Shown one piece after another: positions 49,544 through 57,947 of a stretch of 64,000 nt of DNA. Below the pieces are notes generated by a model, which searched no databases, had not been told where the DNA came from, and saw only the letters and a list, made by a program, of their open reading frames with translations. A program made the translations under genes and the position numbers. The stretch comes from CAXRDE01 sp964229355. Its GTDB lineage: Bacteria > Cyanobacteriota > Sericytochromatia > UBA7694. How positions within the stretch are numbered: position 1 is the first letter of the stretch; each line of letters opens with the position of its first letter. The stretch is from contig CAXRDE010000005.1 of NCBI GenBank assembly GCA_964229355.1, positions 186,001 to 250,000 of the forward strand, written 5' to 3'.

Positions 49544-51073
49544 CTAGAGCCGCTCAATGGCTTTGGGATTGCCCAGGCCATTGATTTGGTTTACGACCTG
49601 CCCGTTGGCATTGACCTCTAAAACGCGGTTATGGCCTGTATCTGAAATTAAAAAGGTACCAAAAGTCGTCACAATGGTGCTGGACGGCCGCAAGAGTCCA
49701 GCAGAGGGATCGGCACCCTCGCTAACACCGCCATCAAAAAAGAGACTGACTTGCTTGTTGGGCTTCACCCGAATCACGCGGTTGTAAGCAGCATCGGTGA
49801 TTAAGGTATCTCCATTGCTTAGACGCACCGCATGAGTCGGGGCCTGCATACTTAAAGCATAGTCCCACACCACCGTATTGGTAGTACGATCCACCTCAAT
49901 GACACGGGCATTGCCGGTATCCGCAATCAAGACGGTGCCGGTACCCGACACATACGTGGCTGAACGGGGATTGTTCAGGCCCGGAAACTCCCAAACCCGC
50001 TGCTGATTTTCCACTTCAATAATTCGCCCATTGCCAGAATCTGTCACCAGAAAAGACTGACCATCTCGGGCTGCGTCTACCCAGCTGGGACGATTTAAGC
50101 GGCTAAATAAGCCCGCCATATCCCAAAGCACATCTCCCCCCAGAGAGACAATGCGCACCTGGTTGGCACCTTCGTCAGCAATCAAAGTGGTATCATCTGG
50201 CAAGCGGGTGGCCGAAGCGGCGTTGCGTGTGGGCACAAAGAAAACCCGTTCACCCGTATTCGAAAGCTGGTACACACCGGTGGGCTCTGTAATAAGCACG
50301 TGACCACGGGTTGCAGGATTTCCGGTTCCTGGAGTTTGACTGCTCGAGTCGCCCATAAACACCGTTTCCACAATATTGGGCTCACCTTGCACCACTTGAA
50401 TCTGTCGCTGTGCATCAGGATAACCTGACAGGGAATACACGAGTGTATAGGCTCCGGGAGGCACTTGTTCAAAGGTAAACTGCCCTGCCTCATCACTGAT
50501 CACACTTTGTCCAGCTTGTTGCACGCGGTATACCATAGGATAAGGGTTAGGGGGATAAATATTGGGACGTCCTGCGTAAGGGGCCACACGCTGAGCGGCC
50601 AACATCCCGGCCCCATTTAAGGTAACCGTCACGCCTGGCAAGGCCAGTTTTGTACGCACATCTTTTACAGAGCCCGCAATCAAACCCGCGCCCTGAGAAA
50701 GACTGGGCTGCATGGGAATCACGACCGTCTGGTTACTGAGCAGTTTAATACTGGGAGAAGCACCGGGAGCAAAGCCATTGACGCTGGAAGCAAAAGCTTT
50801 ATAACCCGCAGATGCGGGCAGACCCGGGAACAGAGCAAGACCATTGCCGTCGCTGGCTTGTTCTGTGCCAACCACTTCACCGTTGAGCTTTAAAGAAACG
50901 CGCGCGTTTTGGATTGGGGTTTGATCCACCGCATTCACCACGCGAATGGTTAGATCGGCGTTACCTCCGGGCTGTACACTCCCTGGGCCCCCTTTGGGAC
51001 AACCCATCAACAAAAACACACCTACCCCCCAGAGGAGGAGGGTAAAAATGTGTCGTGTTTTGCGATTGTGCAC
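49544..51073 (-). CDS. Lipoprotein with carboxypeptidase-like domain and NHL-type beta-propeller
   Basis: 509 residues. Lipobox LLMGC near residue 23. Two beta-sandwich segments follow (VDQTPIQNARVSLKLNGE; SVKDVRTKLALPGVTVTLNG ... FTFEQVPPGAYTLVYSLSGY, the carboxypeptidase regulatory-like fold). From about 255 a six-bladed NHL-like propeller occurs, with repeats such as FLVTDSGNGRIIEVE, VLIADTGNARVIEVD, TLITDAAYNRVIRV and FLISDTGHNRVLEVN. The start is GTG at 51073, with AAGGAG 9-14 bases upstream; the open frame to 51103 crosses that site. It follows the 460-aa lipoprotein gene by 33 bases and is probably co-expressed. Confidence 0.85.
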   Translation of the reverse strand: MHNRKTRHIFTLLLWGVGVFLLMGCPKGGPGSVQPGGNADLTIRVVNAVDQTPIQNARVSLKLNGEVVGTEQASDGNGLALFPGLPASAGYKAFASSVNGFAPGASPSIKLLSNQTVVIPMQPSLSQGAGLIAGSVKDVRTKLALPGVTVTLNGAGMLAAQRVAPYAGRPNIYPPNPYPMVYRVQQAGQSVISDEAGQFTFEQVPPGAYTLVYSLSGYPDAQRQIQVVQGEPNIVETVFMGDSSSQTPGTGNPATRGHVLITEPTGVYQLSNTGERVFFVPTRNAASATRLPDDTTLIADEGANQVRIVSLGGDVLWDMAGLFSRLNRPSWVDAARDGQSFLVTDSGNGRIIEVENQQRVWEFPGLNNPRSATYVSGTGTVLIADTGNARVIEVDRTTNTVVWDYALSMQAPTHAVRLSNGDTLITDAAYNRVIRVKPNKQVSLFFDGGVSEGADPSAGLLRPSSTIVTTFGTFLISDTGHNRVLEVNANGQVVNQINGLGNPKAIERL

Positions 51074-51106
51074 GTCTTGTTTCTCCTTAAACCTATCTTC
51101 CAAGGC

Positions 51107-52489
51107 TTAATAGTTTTGACGTTGTTGTTGCGGGTAGGTGTAATAACCACCTTGCTGAGGGTAGCTGCTACCGTAGCCCTGCTGCGCACCGTACTGGTTG
51201 TAAGAAGACTGTTGTGCAGGGTAGCTGGGGTAACCCGCACTGGTCTGCTGTTGAGGATAGCTATTGTACGAATTATAGCTGCTGTAGCTATTGTAGTTAG
51301 GGTAAGCGCCCTGACCGTTCACACGTTGAGCAGCGACAGCTTCCGCTTCAGGATTTTCACGGGGATCTACAGGTACTGCAGCGGGAGAGATTTGGAAGTG
51401 CCCAAAACCACCCCAGGTACGAGAGATTTGCTTGGCCGTCTGCATGTTGCCGGTATCTGTACGGATGCTGATCACTGACCAGGAGTACTTGGCACCGGGC
51501 TTCAGGTTAAAGGTAATATCAAAGGGCAGTACACCCGCATAAGAGAGCAAATTGCCTTTGCTTTTACCGTAGGTCACCTGTTGAACGGTGCTGCGTTGAA
51601 AATTCATATAGGTGGTCCAGGCTGCCAGAGAGGTAGGAGGCAGAATGCCCTGGGTCAAACCTTCTACCGAAGGGAAAACACTGACATAGTAACCATCGGG
51701 CTGCAAACCGTCGGTGCCTTTTCTCCAGGGCAGAACAGGCTTCACAGTGTTGGTGTTCGCGGCGTCAAGCATGATGGGGGTACCCACAGAGCTCATGGCG
51801 CGACCGGTGGTCACTTTGGATTGAGACATGGGGACGCCATTGGCGTCTACGGCAACCACTTTGTAGACGTAATCGACGTTGGGACGATTGGTTACGCTTT
51901 GAAAGCCGCGCTTCAGACGCTCCCAGAGGCTACCATCTTTCAGGTTAGGCGCTGCCATACCGTCTTTGTAACCTTCAGCGCTGGTAGAACGGCCTTGCGA
52001 ATCTTTCGCAGGCACGATGGCAAAAGCGCCTTCACGGGTAACCTGATTCCACTCGGGAATGTTGTTTTTATAGATCCAGTACTCTGCAGCACCGTTTACA
52101 GGCTGCCAGGTCAGGTGAATAAAGACATATACACCATTGAGTTGGATGTACTTGCTGAATTGAGGAACGGCAAAAGCGGTAGTGTTACCGACAGCTTTGA
52201 TTTCAAAGACTTCGCCCGGTTGAGCGGGTTGCTGAGGAGCAGGGAGAGGTTCAGGGGTATCGAGAGGCTGTTCAGGAGATTGTTCGACAGGAAGCATATC
52301 GCTGTATTGATTGTTGGTGGTGGGTCCAGTGTAAGCGTTGCTACCGCCTGCACCCGCACCGTTAGCGGTACCCACAGCAGGAGCACTCACCTGGCTGGCC
52401 AGGTCTTGCTTGCCACAAGCGGTCAGAACCATGCTGCTGGCGGTGAGCAGTAAAAGGGTTTTCGCGATTCCGTGGGTAAACATTTTCAT
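51107..52489 (-). CDS. Lipoprotein with prion-like Tyr/Gln/Ser/Asn-rich C-terminal tail
   Basis: 460 residues. Lipobox LTAC near residue 24. The middle part (about 90-370) looks like fibronectin-type beta domains (YIQLNGVYVFIHLTWQPVNGAAEYWIYKN ... VDYVYKVVAVDANGVP). The last ~75 residues consist of YNSY, SYPQQ and similar units, low in charge and hydrophobics except Tyr. I know no named family. It is likely anchored at the outer membrane. The tail may aid adhesion or assembly. Two ATGs occur (52489 and 52483). Confidence 0.8.
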   Translation of the reverse strand: MKMFTHGIAKTLLLLTASSMVLTACGKQDLASQVSAPAVGTANGAGAGGSNAYTGPTTNNQYSDMLPVEQSPEQPLDTPEPLPAPQQPAQPGEVFEIKAVGNTTAFAVPQFSKYIQLNGVYVFIHLTWQPVNGAAEYWIYKNNIPEWNQVTREGAFAIVPAKDSQGRSTSAEGYKDGMAAPNLKDGSLWERLKRGFQSVTNRPNVDYVYKVVAVDANGVPMSQSKVTTGRAMSSVGTPIMLDAANTNTVKPVLPWRKGTDGLQPDGYYVSVFPSVEGLTQGILPPTSLAAWTTYMNFQRSTVQQVTYGKSKGNLLSYAGVLPFDITFNLKPGAKYSWSVISIRTDTGNMQTAKQISRTWGGFGHFQISPAAVPVDPRENPEAEAVAAQRVNGQGAYPNYNSYSSYNSYNSYPQQQTSAGYPSYPAQQSSYNQYGAQQGYGSSYPQQGGYYTYPQQQRQNY

Positions 52490-52539
52490 AATTTTTTCTC
52501 GGCTCTCTACTTATCTGAACTTAATCTCTCTTATAGTCT

Positions 52540-52546
52540 TATTATA
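52540..52546. promoter_or_regulatory. Symmetric -10, possible shared divergent promoter
   Basis: TATTATA reads TATAAT on the minus strand (52546 down to 52541) and TATTAT on the plus strand (52540-52545). The minus start would serve the prion-like lipoprotein, with a leader of about 45 bases. The plus start would serve nanE, with a similar leader carrying AGAGG. Confidence 0.45.
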
Positions 52547-52597
52547 GGATGAACTTTCTTTTTATATTTAAAGAAGAACATTAGAAGAGGTTAAGAT

Positions 52598-53269
52598 TTG
52601 TTTAATATTAAAGATATTTCACAAAAGTTGGTGGTTTCTTGTCAACCTGAAGCTCAGGAGTCCTTTTATGATACCGCATTTATTTGCGGAATGGCACAGG
52701 CAGCACTTCTGGGTGGAGCAGGAGGTCTGCGCTTAAGTGGCCCTGAAAACATTTGTGCCGTCAAAAAAGTCTGTAAATCACCGATCATTGGTATTTGGAA
52801 ACAGCAGTACCCCAACTCTGAGGTGTATATTACCCCCACCCTCAAAGAAGCCGAAGCCCTTTTGGAGGTGGGTACAGAAATCATTGCTTTAGACGCCACC
52901 CGCCGGATACGTCCTCGGGAAGATCTGGAAAGTCTGGTGCAAGCCCTGAAAGGCAAAGTCTGCCTCATGGCAGATATCTCGAATCTGGAAGAAGCCCAGT
53001 ACGCCGCTGAACTTGGGTTTGACTGTATAGGCACCACATTGGCGGGCTACACCACCCCGTCACCGCATCCTCAGGGCCCCGACTTTGCCTTGCTCAGTCA
53101 ATTGGTCAAAACCTTAGATCTTCCTATTATTGCTGAAGGACGCATCTCTACCCCCCAGGAAGCTGCACAGGCCCTGCAATTGGGAGCCCATGCCGTGGTG
53201 GTCGGATCGGCGATCACCCGCCCTCAGGTCATTACCCGAGAATTTATCGCACACATGAAGAGGCTTTGA
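52598..53269 (+). CDS. nanE: N-acylglucosamine-6-phosphate 2-epimerase (NanE)
   Basis: 223 residues with a TIM-barrel and family motifs: VVSCQP, GAGGLRLSGPENI, IGIWKQQYP (Lys), IALDATRR (Asp/Arg), LMADISN, DCIGTTLAGYT and IIAEGRISTPQEA. Converts ManNAc-6-P to GlcNAc-6-P in sialic acid or amino sugar catabolism. No other nan genes lie near. The start is TTG at 52598 with AGAGG 7 bases upstream; no ATG is available near the conserved N-terminus. Its stop is close to the convergent menB stop. Confidence 0.92.
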   Translation: MFNIKDISQKLVVSCQPEAQESFYDTAFICGMAQAALLGGAGGLRLSGPENICAVKKVCKSPIIGIWKQQYPNSEVYITPTLKEAEALLEVGTEIIALDATRRIRPREDLESLVQALKGKVCLMADISNLEEAQYAAELGFDCIGTTLAGYTTPSPHPQGPDFALLSQLVKTLDLPIIAEGRISTPQEAAQALQLGAHAVVVGSAITRPQVITREFIAHMKRL

Positions 53270-53279
53270 TCGTCCTTTT

Positions 53280-54173
53280 TTAATAATGCCAGGGGTATTC
53301 TTCGTAGGCAGGGGAGCGCTTTTCTAAAAAGGCGTCTCGCCCTTCCTGGGCTTCAGGTGTGCCATAAGCCAAACGGGTGGCTTCACCCGCAAAAAGCTGC
53401 TGTCCCACCAAACCGTCATCTAGCAAATTAAAGCCAAATTTGAGCATGCGCATGGCGGTGGGAGATTTGCCATTGATCAAGGCCCCCCATTCCAGAGCTA
53501 CTTTTTCGAGATCTTCATGAGGAACCACTTTGTTCACCATGCCCATATCAAAGGCCTCCTGGGCAGAATAGTTGAGCCCCAAAAAGAAAATTTCACGGGC
53601 CCGCTTTTGACCACATTGGCGCGCTAAATAAGCAGATCCATAGCCCGAATCAAAACTGGCCACATCAGGATCCGTTTGTTTAAAGATCGCATGTTCTTCA
53701 GAGGCAATGGTCATGTCACACACCACATGCAAACTATGGCCCCCACCCACAGCCCAACCCGGCACCACCGCAATCACAACTTTGGGCATAAACCGAATCA
53801 AGCGCTGTACTTCTAAAATATGCAGACGGCCCAAACGGGCCAGATCTTTTTCTAAGGGCGCATTTTCATATTTATAGCCATCCTTGCCTCGGATACGCTG
53901 ATCACCACCCGAGCAAAAGGCCCAGCCCCCATCTTTAGGAGACGGGCCATTACCCGTGAGCAGTACACAGCCCACATCAGAGCTTTGACGGGCGTGCTCA
54001 AGGGCCTGAAAGAGCTCGTCGACGGTATGGGGGCGAAAAGCATTGCGCACTTCAGGGCGATTAAAGGCAATGCGTACCGTGCCCTGCGATTTGGCGCGGT
54101 GATAGGTGATATCGGTAAAGTTAAACCCAGGGACTTCGTTCCAGGCTTCGGCATCAAATAAAGGAGAGATCAT
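53280..54173 (-). CDS. menB: 1,4-Dihydroxy-2-naphthoyl-CoA synthase
   Basis: 297 residues of the crotonase superfamily, with the MenB-specific GWAFCSGGDQRIRGKDGYKYE, then VVPGWAVGGGHSLHVVCDMTIAS (bicarbonate-site Gly in this type), and FDSGYGSAYLARQCGQKRAREIFFLG. It cyclises o-succinylbenzoyl-CoA in menaquinone synthesis. With menC it shows that the cell makes menaquinone. AGGTTG precedes the ATG. It follows tilS by 33 bases. Confidence 0.96.
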   Translation of the reverse strand: MISPLFDAEAWNEVPGFNFTDITYHRAKSQGTVRIAFNRPEVRNAFRPHTVDELFQALEHARQSSDVGCVLLTGNGPSPKDGGWAFCSGGDQRIRGKDGYKYENAPLEKDLARLGRLHILEVQRLIRFMPKVVIAVVPGWAVGGGHSLHVVCDMTIASEEHAIFKQTDPDVASFDSGYGSAYLARQCGQKRAREIFFLGLNYSAQEAFDMGMVNKVVPHEDLEKVALEWGALINGKSPTAMRMLKFGFNLLDDGLVGQQLFAGEATRLAYGTPEAQEGRDAFLEKRSPAYEEYPWHY

Positions 54174-54206
54174 GAAAACAACCTACATTCTAAGTTTTTT
54201 CACATC

Positions 54207-55238
54207 TTAACAGTCAATCAGACTTCTGCCACCGTTTTCAGAGCACCCCTTTTTAAAAAAGAGCGTCTGTTTTTGCTTTTTTACCTGAATCTGAAAGGGC
54301 AATTCAATGCCCTTCCCCCCCTGAGCAGAGCTCAACAGGATCAGGGCTTCAATGTGCCTTGAGGAAAAACGCTTCCACTCGCCGTGAAAACGGATCAGCA
54401 GTCGTTTCAAAAGCCGCCGCTGCAAGGCCGGATGCAATCCTGAAAACCCCCTCACGTCCAAACACCAAACGGACGCAGACTCCGACACACAGGCAGCATA
54501 ATAACGCTCGGCCTCGCTGTCGAGATAGTCTTGTTCAGATTGTAGGCGTATCAAATGCTCCGTCAACTCAGCTTCCCAGCGTACGTTTTCTTCACGAAAC
54601 CAGGGCAAAATTTGATGACGCACACGGTTGCGCAAAAAATCCATGGATTGATTGGAGGCATCTTCTAAACAGAGCAATTGATGATGCGCATGATAAGCCT
54701 CCAACTCCAGGCGTGGCCGGTTTAAAAAGGGACGCAACACAGACAGCCCCTTCAAGGACTGCGTGGCGGGCCGCATTCCCACAAGCCCCATACTGCCCCG
54801 CAACCATTTCATCAGCACGGTCTCGGCCTGATCCTGAGCATGATGAGCCGTCACCAACGCATCGTAACCTTCGGTTTGCATCAACTCTGCAAACCACCCG
54901 TAACGCGTTTGCCGGGCACGGGATTCTAAAGAACTTTCTGTGGAAGAGAGAATGGGTTCCCGCCGTGTACTCCAGGCAGGAATCTTTTGGGCGGCACAAT
55001 AGTCCATTAAAGTACGGGCCTGAGCGGCTGACTCAGGGCGCAGTCCGTGATCGAGGTGGGCCACGGCAAAGTCACAAGCATAACGGGGACCTGCAAAGCG
55101 TTGAAAGAAATGCAGCAACACCATGGAGTCAAGGCCCCCGGAAACCGCCAAAAGATAACGCTTCTGCGGCTGAATGAGATCATGTTTAGCAATAAACTGA
55201 AAGGCATCCGCGCAGAAGCGTCGATCTTTAAAGGTCAT
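54207..55238 (-). CDS. tilS: tRNA(Ile)-lysidine synthase
   Basis: 343 residues. The PP-loop AVSGGLDSMVLLHFF (SGGxDS at 33-38) and VAHLDHGLRPESAAQA, then ALVTAHHAQDQAETVLMKWLRG, are diagnostic. It modifies the CAU-anticodon tRNA-Ile so that AUA is read as Ile. The C-terminal domains are shorter than in the longest forms. It begins 10 bases after add, so an add-tilS-menB transcript is likely. Confidence 0.96.
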   Translation of the reverse strand: MTFKDRRFCADAFQFIAKHDLIQPQKRYLLAVSGGLDSMVLLHFFQRFAGPRYACDFAVAHLDHGLRPESAAQARTLMDYCAAQKIPAWSTRREPILSSTESSLESRARQTRYGWFAELMQTEGYDALVTAHHAQDQAETVLMKWLRGSMGLVGMRPATQSLKGLSVLRPFLNRPRLELEAYHAHHQLLCLEDASNQSMDFLRNRVRHQILPWFREENVRWEAELTEHLIRLQSEQDYLDSEAERYYAACVSESASVWCLDVRGFSGLHPALQRRLLKRLLIRFHGEWKRFSSRHIEALILLSSAQGGKGIELPFQIQVKKQKQTLFFKKGCSENGGRSLIDC

Positions 55239-55248
55239 AGCAAAAGGT

Positions 55249-56316
55249 TTAGTAACCGTATTTGGAGCGGCGCACCCCTAAAATTTCATCAATTTCAGCC
55301 ATGACGGAACGCAATAAACGGGTCTTTTTATTGTGAGGCAAAAAGGCACTCTTAAAACCATTAATAATCATATTGGCCATGTCGTTGATATCAAACTCAA
55401 AGGTGTCTGCCACCAATTTCAGCTCATCGGTCACCGTGGTACCGGATACCAAACGGTTATCGGTGTTAATGGTGACCCGCAGACCCAGCTCATAGTATTT
55501 CTTAATGGGATGGGACTCCAAAGTCTCAATGGCTTTGGTTTGCAGATTCGAAATCAGGCATACCTCTAAAGGAATGCGGTGATCATTCATATAATTCATT
55601 AAGTCGCGATCTTCAATCAAACGGGTACCGTGGCCAATGCGGTGGGCACCACAGTAATGAAGCGCTTGCGAAATACTGCGGGGGCCAAAGGCTTCACCGG
55701 CGTGAATCGTACAGTTAATATTCTGGTTCAAAATTTTATGGAAGGCTTCTTTGTGGTATTTGGCTGGGTTGTCGTATTCAGCACCGGCCAAATCAAAAGC
55801 CACGACGCCTCGATTTTTAAAGGCAATGGTGAGATCGGCGAGCTTATCAGAGCTCTCGGGAGACATATGACGGATCCCACAGATAATGACACCGGTGGTG
55901 ATGTCAAATTGACGCTCGGCATCTGCCAGACCAATGAGAACCGCTTTAACAATCTTTTCTAAAGAAAGCCCTTCATTGGTGTGCAACAGAGGACAAAAAC
56001 GCACCTCCATATATTTCACATTTTCGCTGGCCGCATCCTCAGCCAATTCAAAGGCGGCCCGACGCAAAGACTCAAAATCCTGGAGCACAGAGCAGGTAAT
56101 ATCAAAAGCACGCAGATACTCTTCAAGGCTTTCGCAGTTTTCACTGACCTGTACATATTGGCGTAAGCCCTCAGGATCCATGCTGGGCAGCTCAACGCCT
56201 TTTTTCTTGGCAATATCAATCATGGTTTCAATGCGCATAGAACCGTCTAAGTGCACGTGAAGATCAGTTTTGGGAAGGCGCAGAAGGACTTCCCGATCAA
56301 TGGGTTGTTTTTTCAT
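55249..56316 (-). CDS. add: Adenosine deaminase
   Basis: 355 residues with metal ligands in TDLHVHLDGS (H20, H22), catalytic HAGEAFG (His and Glu), RIGHGTRL (His) and NTDNRLVSGT (Asp). It converts adenosine to inosine. Some members act on other purine nucleosides, but the pattern is that of true Add rather than adenine deaminase. It would use adenosine from AhcY or from the CNT transporter. The start has AAGGAAATAAAG upstream. Confidence 0.93.
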   Translation of the reverse strand: MKKQPIDREVLLRLPKTDLHVHLDGSMRIETMIDIAKKKGVELPSMDPEGLRQYVQVSENCESLEEYLRAFDITCSVLQDFESLRRAAFELAEDAASENVKYMEVRFCPLLHTNEGLSLEKIVKAVLIGLADAERQFDITTGVIICGIRHMSPESSDKLADLTIAFKNRGVVAFDLAGAEYDNPAKYHKEAFHKILNQNINCTIHAGEAFGPRSISQALHYCGAHRIGHGTRLIEDRDLMNYMNDHRIPLEVCLISNLQTKAIETLESHPIKKYYELGLRVTINTDNRLVSGTTVTDELKLVADTFEFDINDMANMIINGFKSAFLPHNKKTRLLRSVMAEIDEILGVRRSKYGY

Positions 56317-56421
56317 GTTCTTTATTTCCTTTTTTCTCAGTTTAGCAGGGTCTTAAGGGTTTGCCGAGGGATTTTCCAGCACAAGGGAACGAAAAAATAA
56401 GATTTGTTTAAGCTTAAACTG

Positions 56422-56449
56422 TTGTTTTCTTAATAAAGTGCGGTATACT
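56422..56449 (+). promoter_or_regulatory. Promoter of the rplK operon with a long leader
   Basis: TTGTTT (56422-56427), a 16-base spacer, TATACT (56444-56449). Transcription from near 56456 would give a leader of about 285 bases before the rplK ATG. The 424-base gap (56317-56740) between add and rplK holds this promoter, a small hairpin CACCT/AGGTG (56496-56509) enclosed by GGGT/ACCC, an A/T-rich stretch, and the ribosome-site hairpin described separately. I see no gene in it. Confidence 0.6.
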
Positions 56450-56695
56450 GTTTACTCAATAGAATTAAAGTTTGTTCACGTATCGGGTTGTGAGTCACCT
56501 ACACAGGTGCTAAAATACCCAGTCCGAGCTACAGATTTTATCTGCTGGTTTAAGTGAAAAAGCTGTACACCTACTGCTTTCAAACAAACCAGACCCCTTG
56601 TGTTCTCGTTGCTTTTGCGGCTAAATTGCTTACCTGAATGGAGCCCTTTAAAAGCAAAAAATACACACATTTAAATTTTAATTAGAGATTTAAAA

Positions 56696-56731
56696 GGAGG
56701 TCAGCGGCGCTTACCACTCTTTCTGCGTCGC
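56696..56731 (+). promoter_or_regulatory. rplK ribosome site with an intervening hairpin
   Basis: GGAGGT (56696-56701) is the only strong Shine-Dalgarno before rplK, but it lies 40 bases from the ATG at 56741. Between them GCGGCGC (56704-56710) pairs with GCGTCGC (56725-56731; one G-U) around a 14-base loop. Folding removes 28 bases and leaves an effective spacing of about 11. It may also be an L1 autoregulatory site. Confidence 0.55.
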
Positions 56732-56740
56732 CCGTATATT

Positions 56741-57184
56741 ATGGCCAAAGCTAAAGATAAAGAAGTCGTTGGAGTGATTAAGCTCCAGATTGAAGCGGGT
56801 AAAGCTAATCCTGCTCCTCCGATCGGTCCTGCTTTAGGACAACATGGTGTGAACATCATGGAGTTCTGCAAAGCTTACAACGAACAAACCAAAGAGCACG
56901 TTGGAATGATTATTCCCGTTGAAATCAGTGTCATGGGCGACCGCTCATTCACTTTTATCACCAAGACTCCTCCAGCGTCTGCGCTCATTAAGCGCGCTCT
57001 GAAAATTCAAAGCGGTTCTTCGACCCCTCAGGCGAAGAACGGTGGCAAAATCTCAGCACAACAAGTGCGGGAAATTGCAGAAACAAAAATGCCCGATCTT
57101 AATGCCCGTGACATTGATGCGGCCATCAAGATGATCGAGGGCACTGCTCACAGCATGGGAATTGTTGTTGAGCAAGCCTCTTAG
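56741..57184 (+). CDS. rplK: 50S ribosomal protein L11
   Basis: 147 residues with the L11 signatures VIKLQIEAGKANPAPPIGPALGQHGVNIMEFCKAYN in its N-terminal domain and KTPPASALIKRAL later. It forms the GTPase-associated stalk base. It is the first gene of rplK-rplA-rplJ-rplL; secE and nusG, which usually precede, are absent. Confidence 0.98.
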   Translation: MAKAKDKEVVGVIKLQIEAGKANPAPPIGPALGQHGVNIMEFCKAYNEQTKEHVGMIIPVEISVMGDRSFTFITKTPPASALIKRALKIQSGSSTPQAKNGGKISAQQVREIAETKMPDLNARDIDAAIKMIEGTAHSMGIVVEQAS

Positions 57185-57208
57185 AATCAAGTAAAGCGAG
57201 TGACAGTT

Positions 57209-57931
57209 ATGGCACGTTTAAGCAAAAGACAAAAAGCGCTCCAGGAAAAAGTAGGAGGTCGTCGCGACTTCTCTCCTCTGGAAGCCCTGGAACTCATCAA
57301 AGAAACCGCTAACGCTAAATTTGATGAGACCATTGAGGCAGCATTCTTCTTAGGGATTAACCCCAAGCATGCTGATCAACAGGTGCGTTCAACCGTAACG
57401 CTGCCCGAAGGCACGGGTCAAACCGTCCGCGTGGTAGCCGTTGCAAAAGGTGCAGCCGCTAACGCTGCAAAAGAAGCTGGCGCGATTGAAGCCGGAGCTG
57501 AAGAAGTTCTGGAAAAAATTCAAGGCGGCTGGTTTGAATTCGACGTCCTCGTTGCTACCGCCGATATGATGGGCCAACTTTCCCGATTGGGTAAAATCCT
57601 TGGTCCTAAGAAACTCATGCCCAACCCGAAAGCCGGTACCGTTGTTGCGCCATCTCCGGATGCGATTGCAAAAGCAGTATCTGAGTTCCAGGGCGGAAAA
57701 GTTGAGTTTCGTAACGATCGCCAGGGTAACGTACACGTTATTGTCGGAAAGTCATCTTTTGAGAAGGAAAAGCTCGCACGCAACCTGGCCGCTATCCATG
57801 CTGCTATTATGCGTATGAAGCCTGCTTCAGCAAAAGGTCAATACATCAAAACCTTTGCTCTGTCGTCCACCATGGGCCCAGGTTTACGTCTTGACACAAC
57901 AAAACTCTCAGAACTGGCTTCTGTTGAATAA
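57209..57931 (+). CDS. rplA: 50S ribosomal protein L1
   Basis: 240 residues; MARLSKRQKAL start, then GGWFEFDVLVATADMMGQLSRLGKILGPKKLMPNPKAGTV in the middle (the LGPKxLMPNPKxGTV core is diagnostic). L1 forms the mobile L1 stalk and represses its own operon in many bacteria. The ATG at 57209 is preferred over a GTG at 57200 by homology. Confidence 0.98.
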   Translation: MARLSKRQKALQEKVGGRRDFSPLEALELIKETANAKFDETIEAAFFLGINPKHADQQVRSTVTLPEGTGQTVRVVAVAKGAAANAAKEAGAIEAGAEEVLEKIQGGWFEFDVLVATADMMGQLSRLGKILGPKKLMPNPKAGTVVAPSPDAIAKAVSEFQGGKVEFRNDRQGNVHVIVGKSSFEKEKLARNLAAIHAAIMRMKPASAKGQYIKTFALSSTMGPGLRLDTTKLSELASVE

Positions 57932-57947
57932 ATAAGGAGAAACGGTT

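Noticed and set aside
51581..52453. 290-codon open frame on the plus strand opposite the prion-like lipoprotein
   Set aside because: It is antisense to a gene with a clear lipobox; length is explained by the base composition.
54359..55177. 272-codon open frame on the plus strand opposite tilS
   Set aside because: Its translation is Arg/Pro/Thr/His-rich without any family pattern, and tilS on the other strand has all conserved motifs.
56476..56670. 64-codon minus-strand frame in the rplK leader
   Set aside because: No ribosome site, no recognisable pattern, and it lies within an A/T-rich untranslated leader of the opposite strand.
57932..57947. L10 autoregulatory leader before rplJ
   Set aside because: The rplA-rplJ gap is only 16 bases, too short for the known leader.
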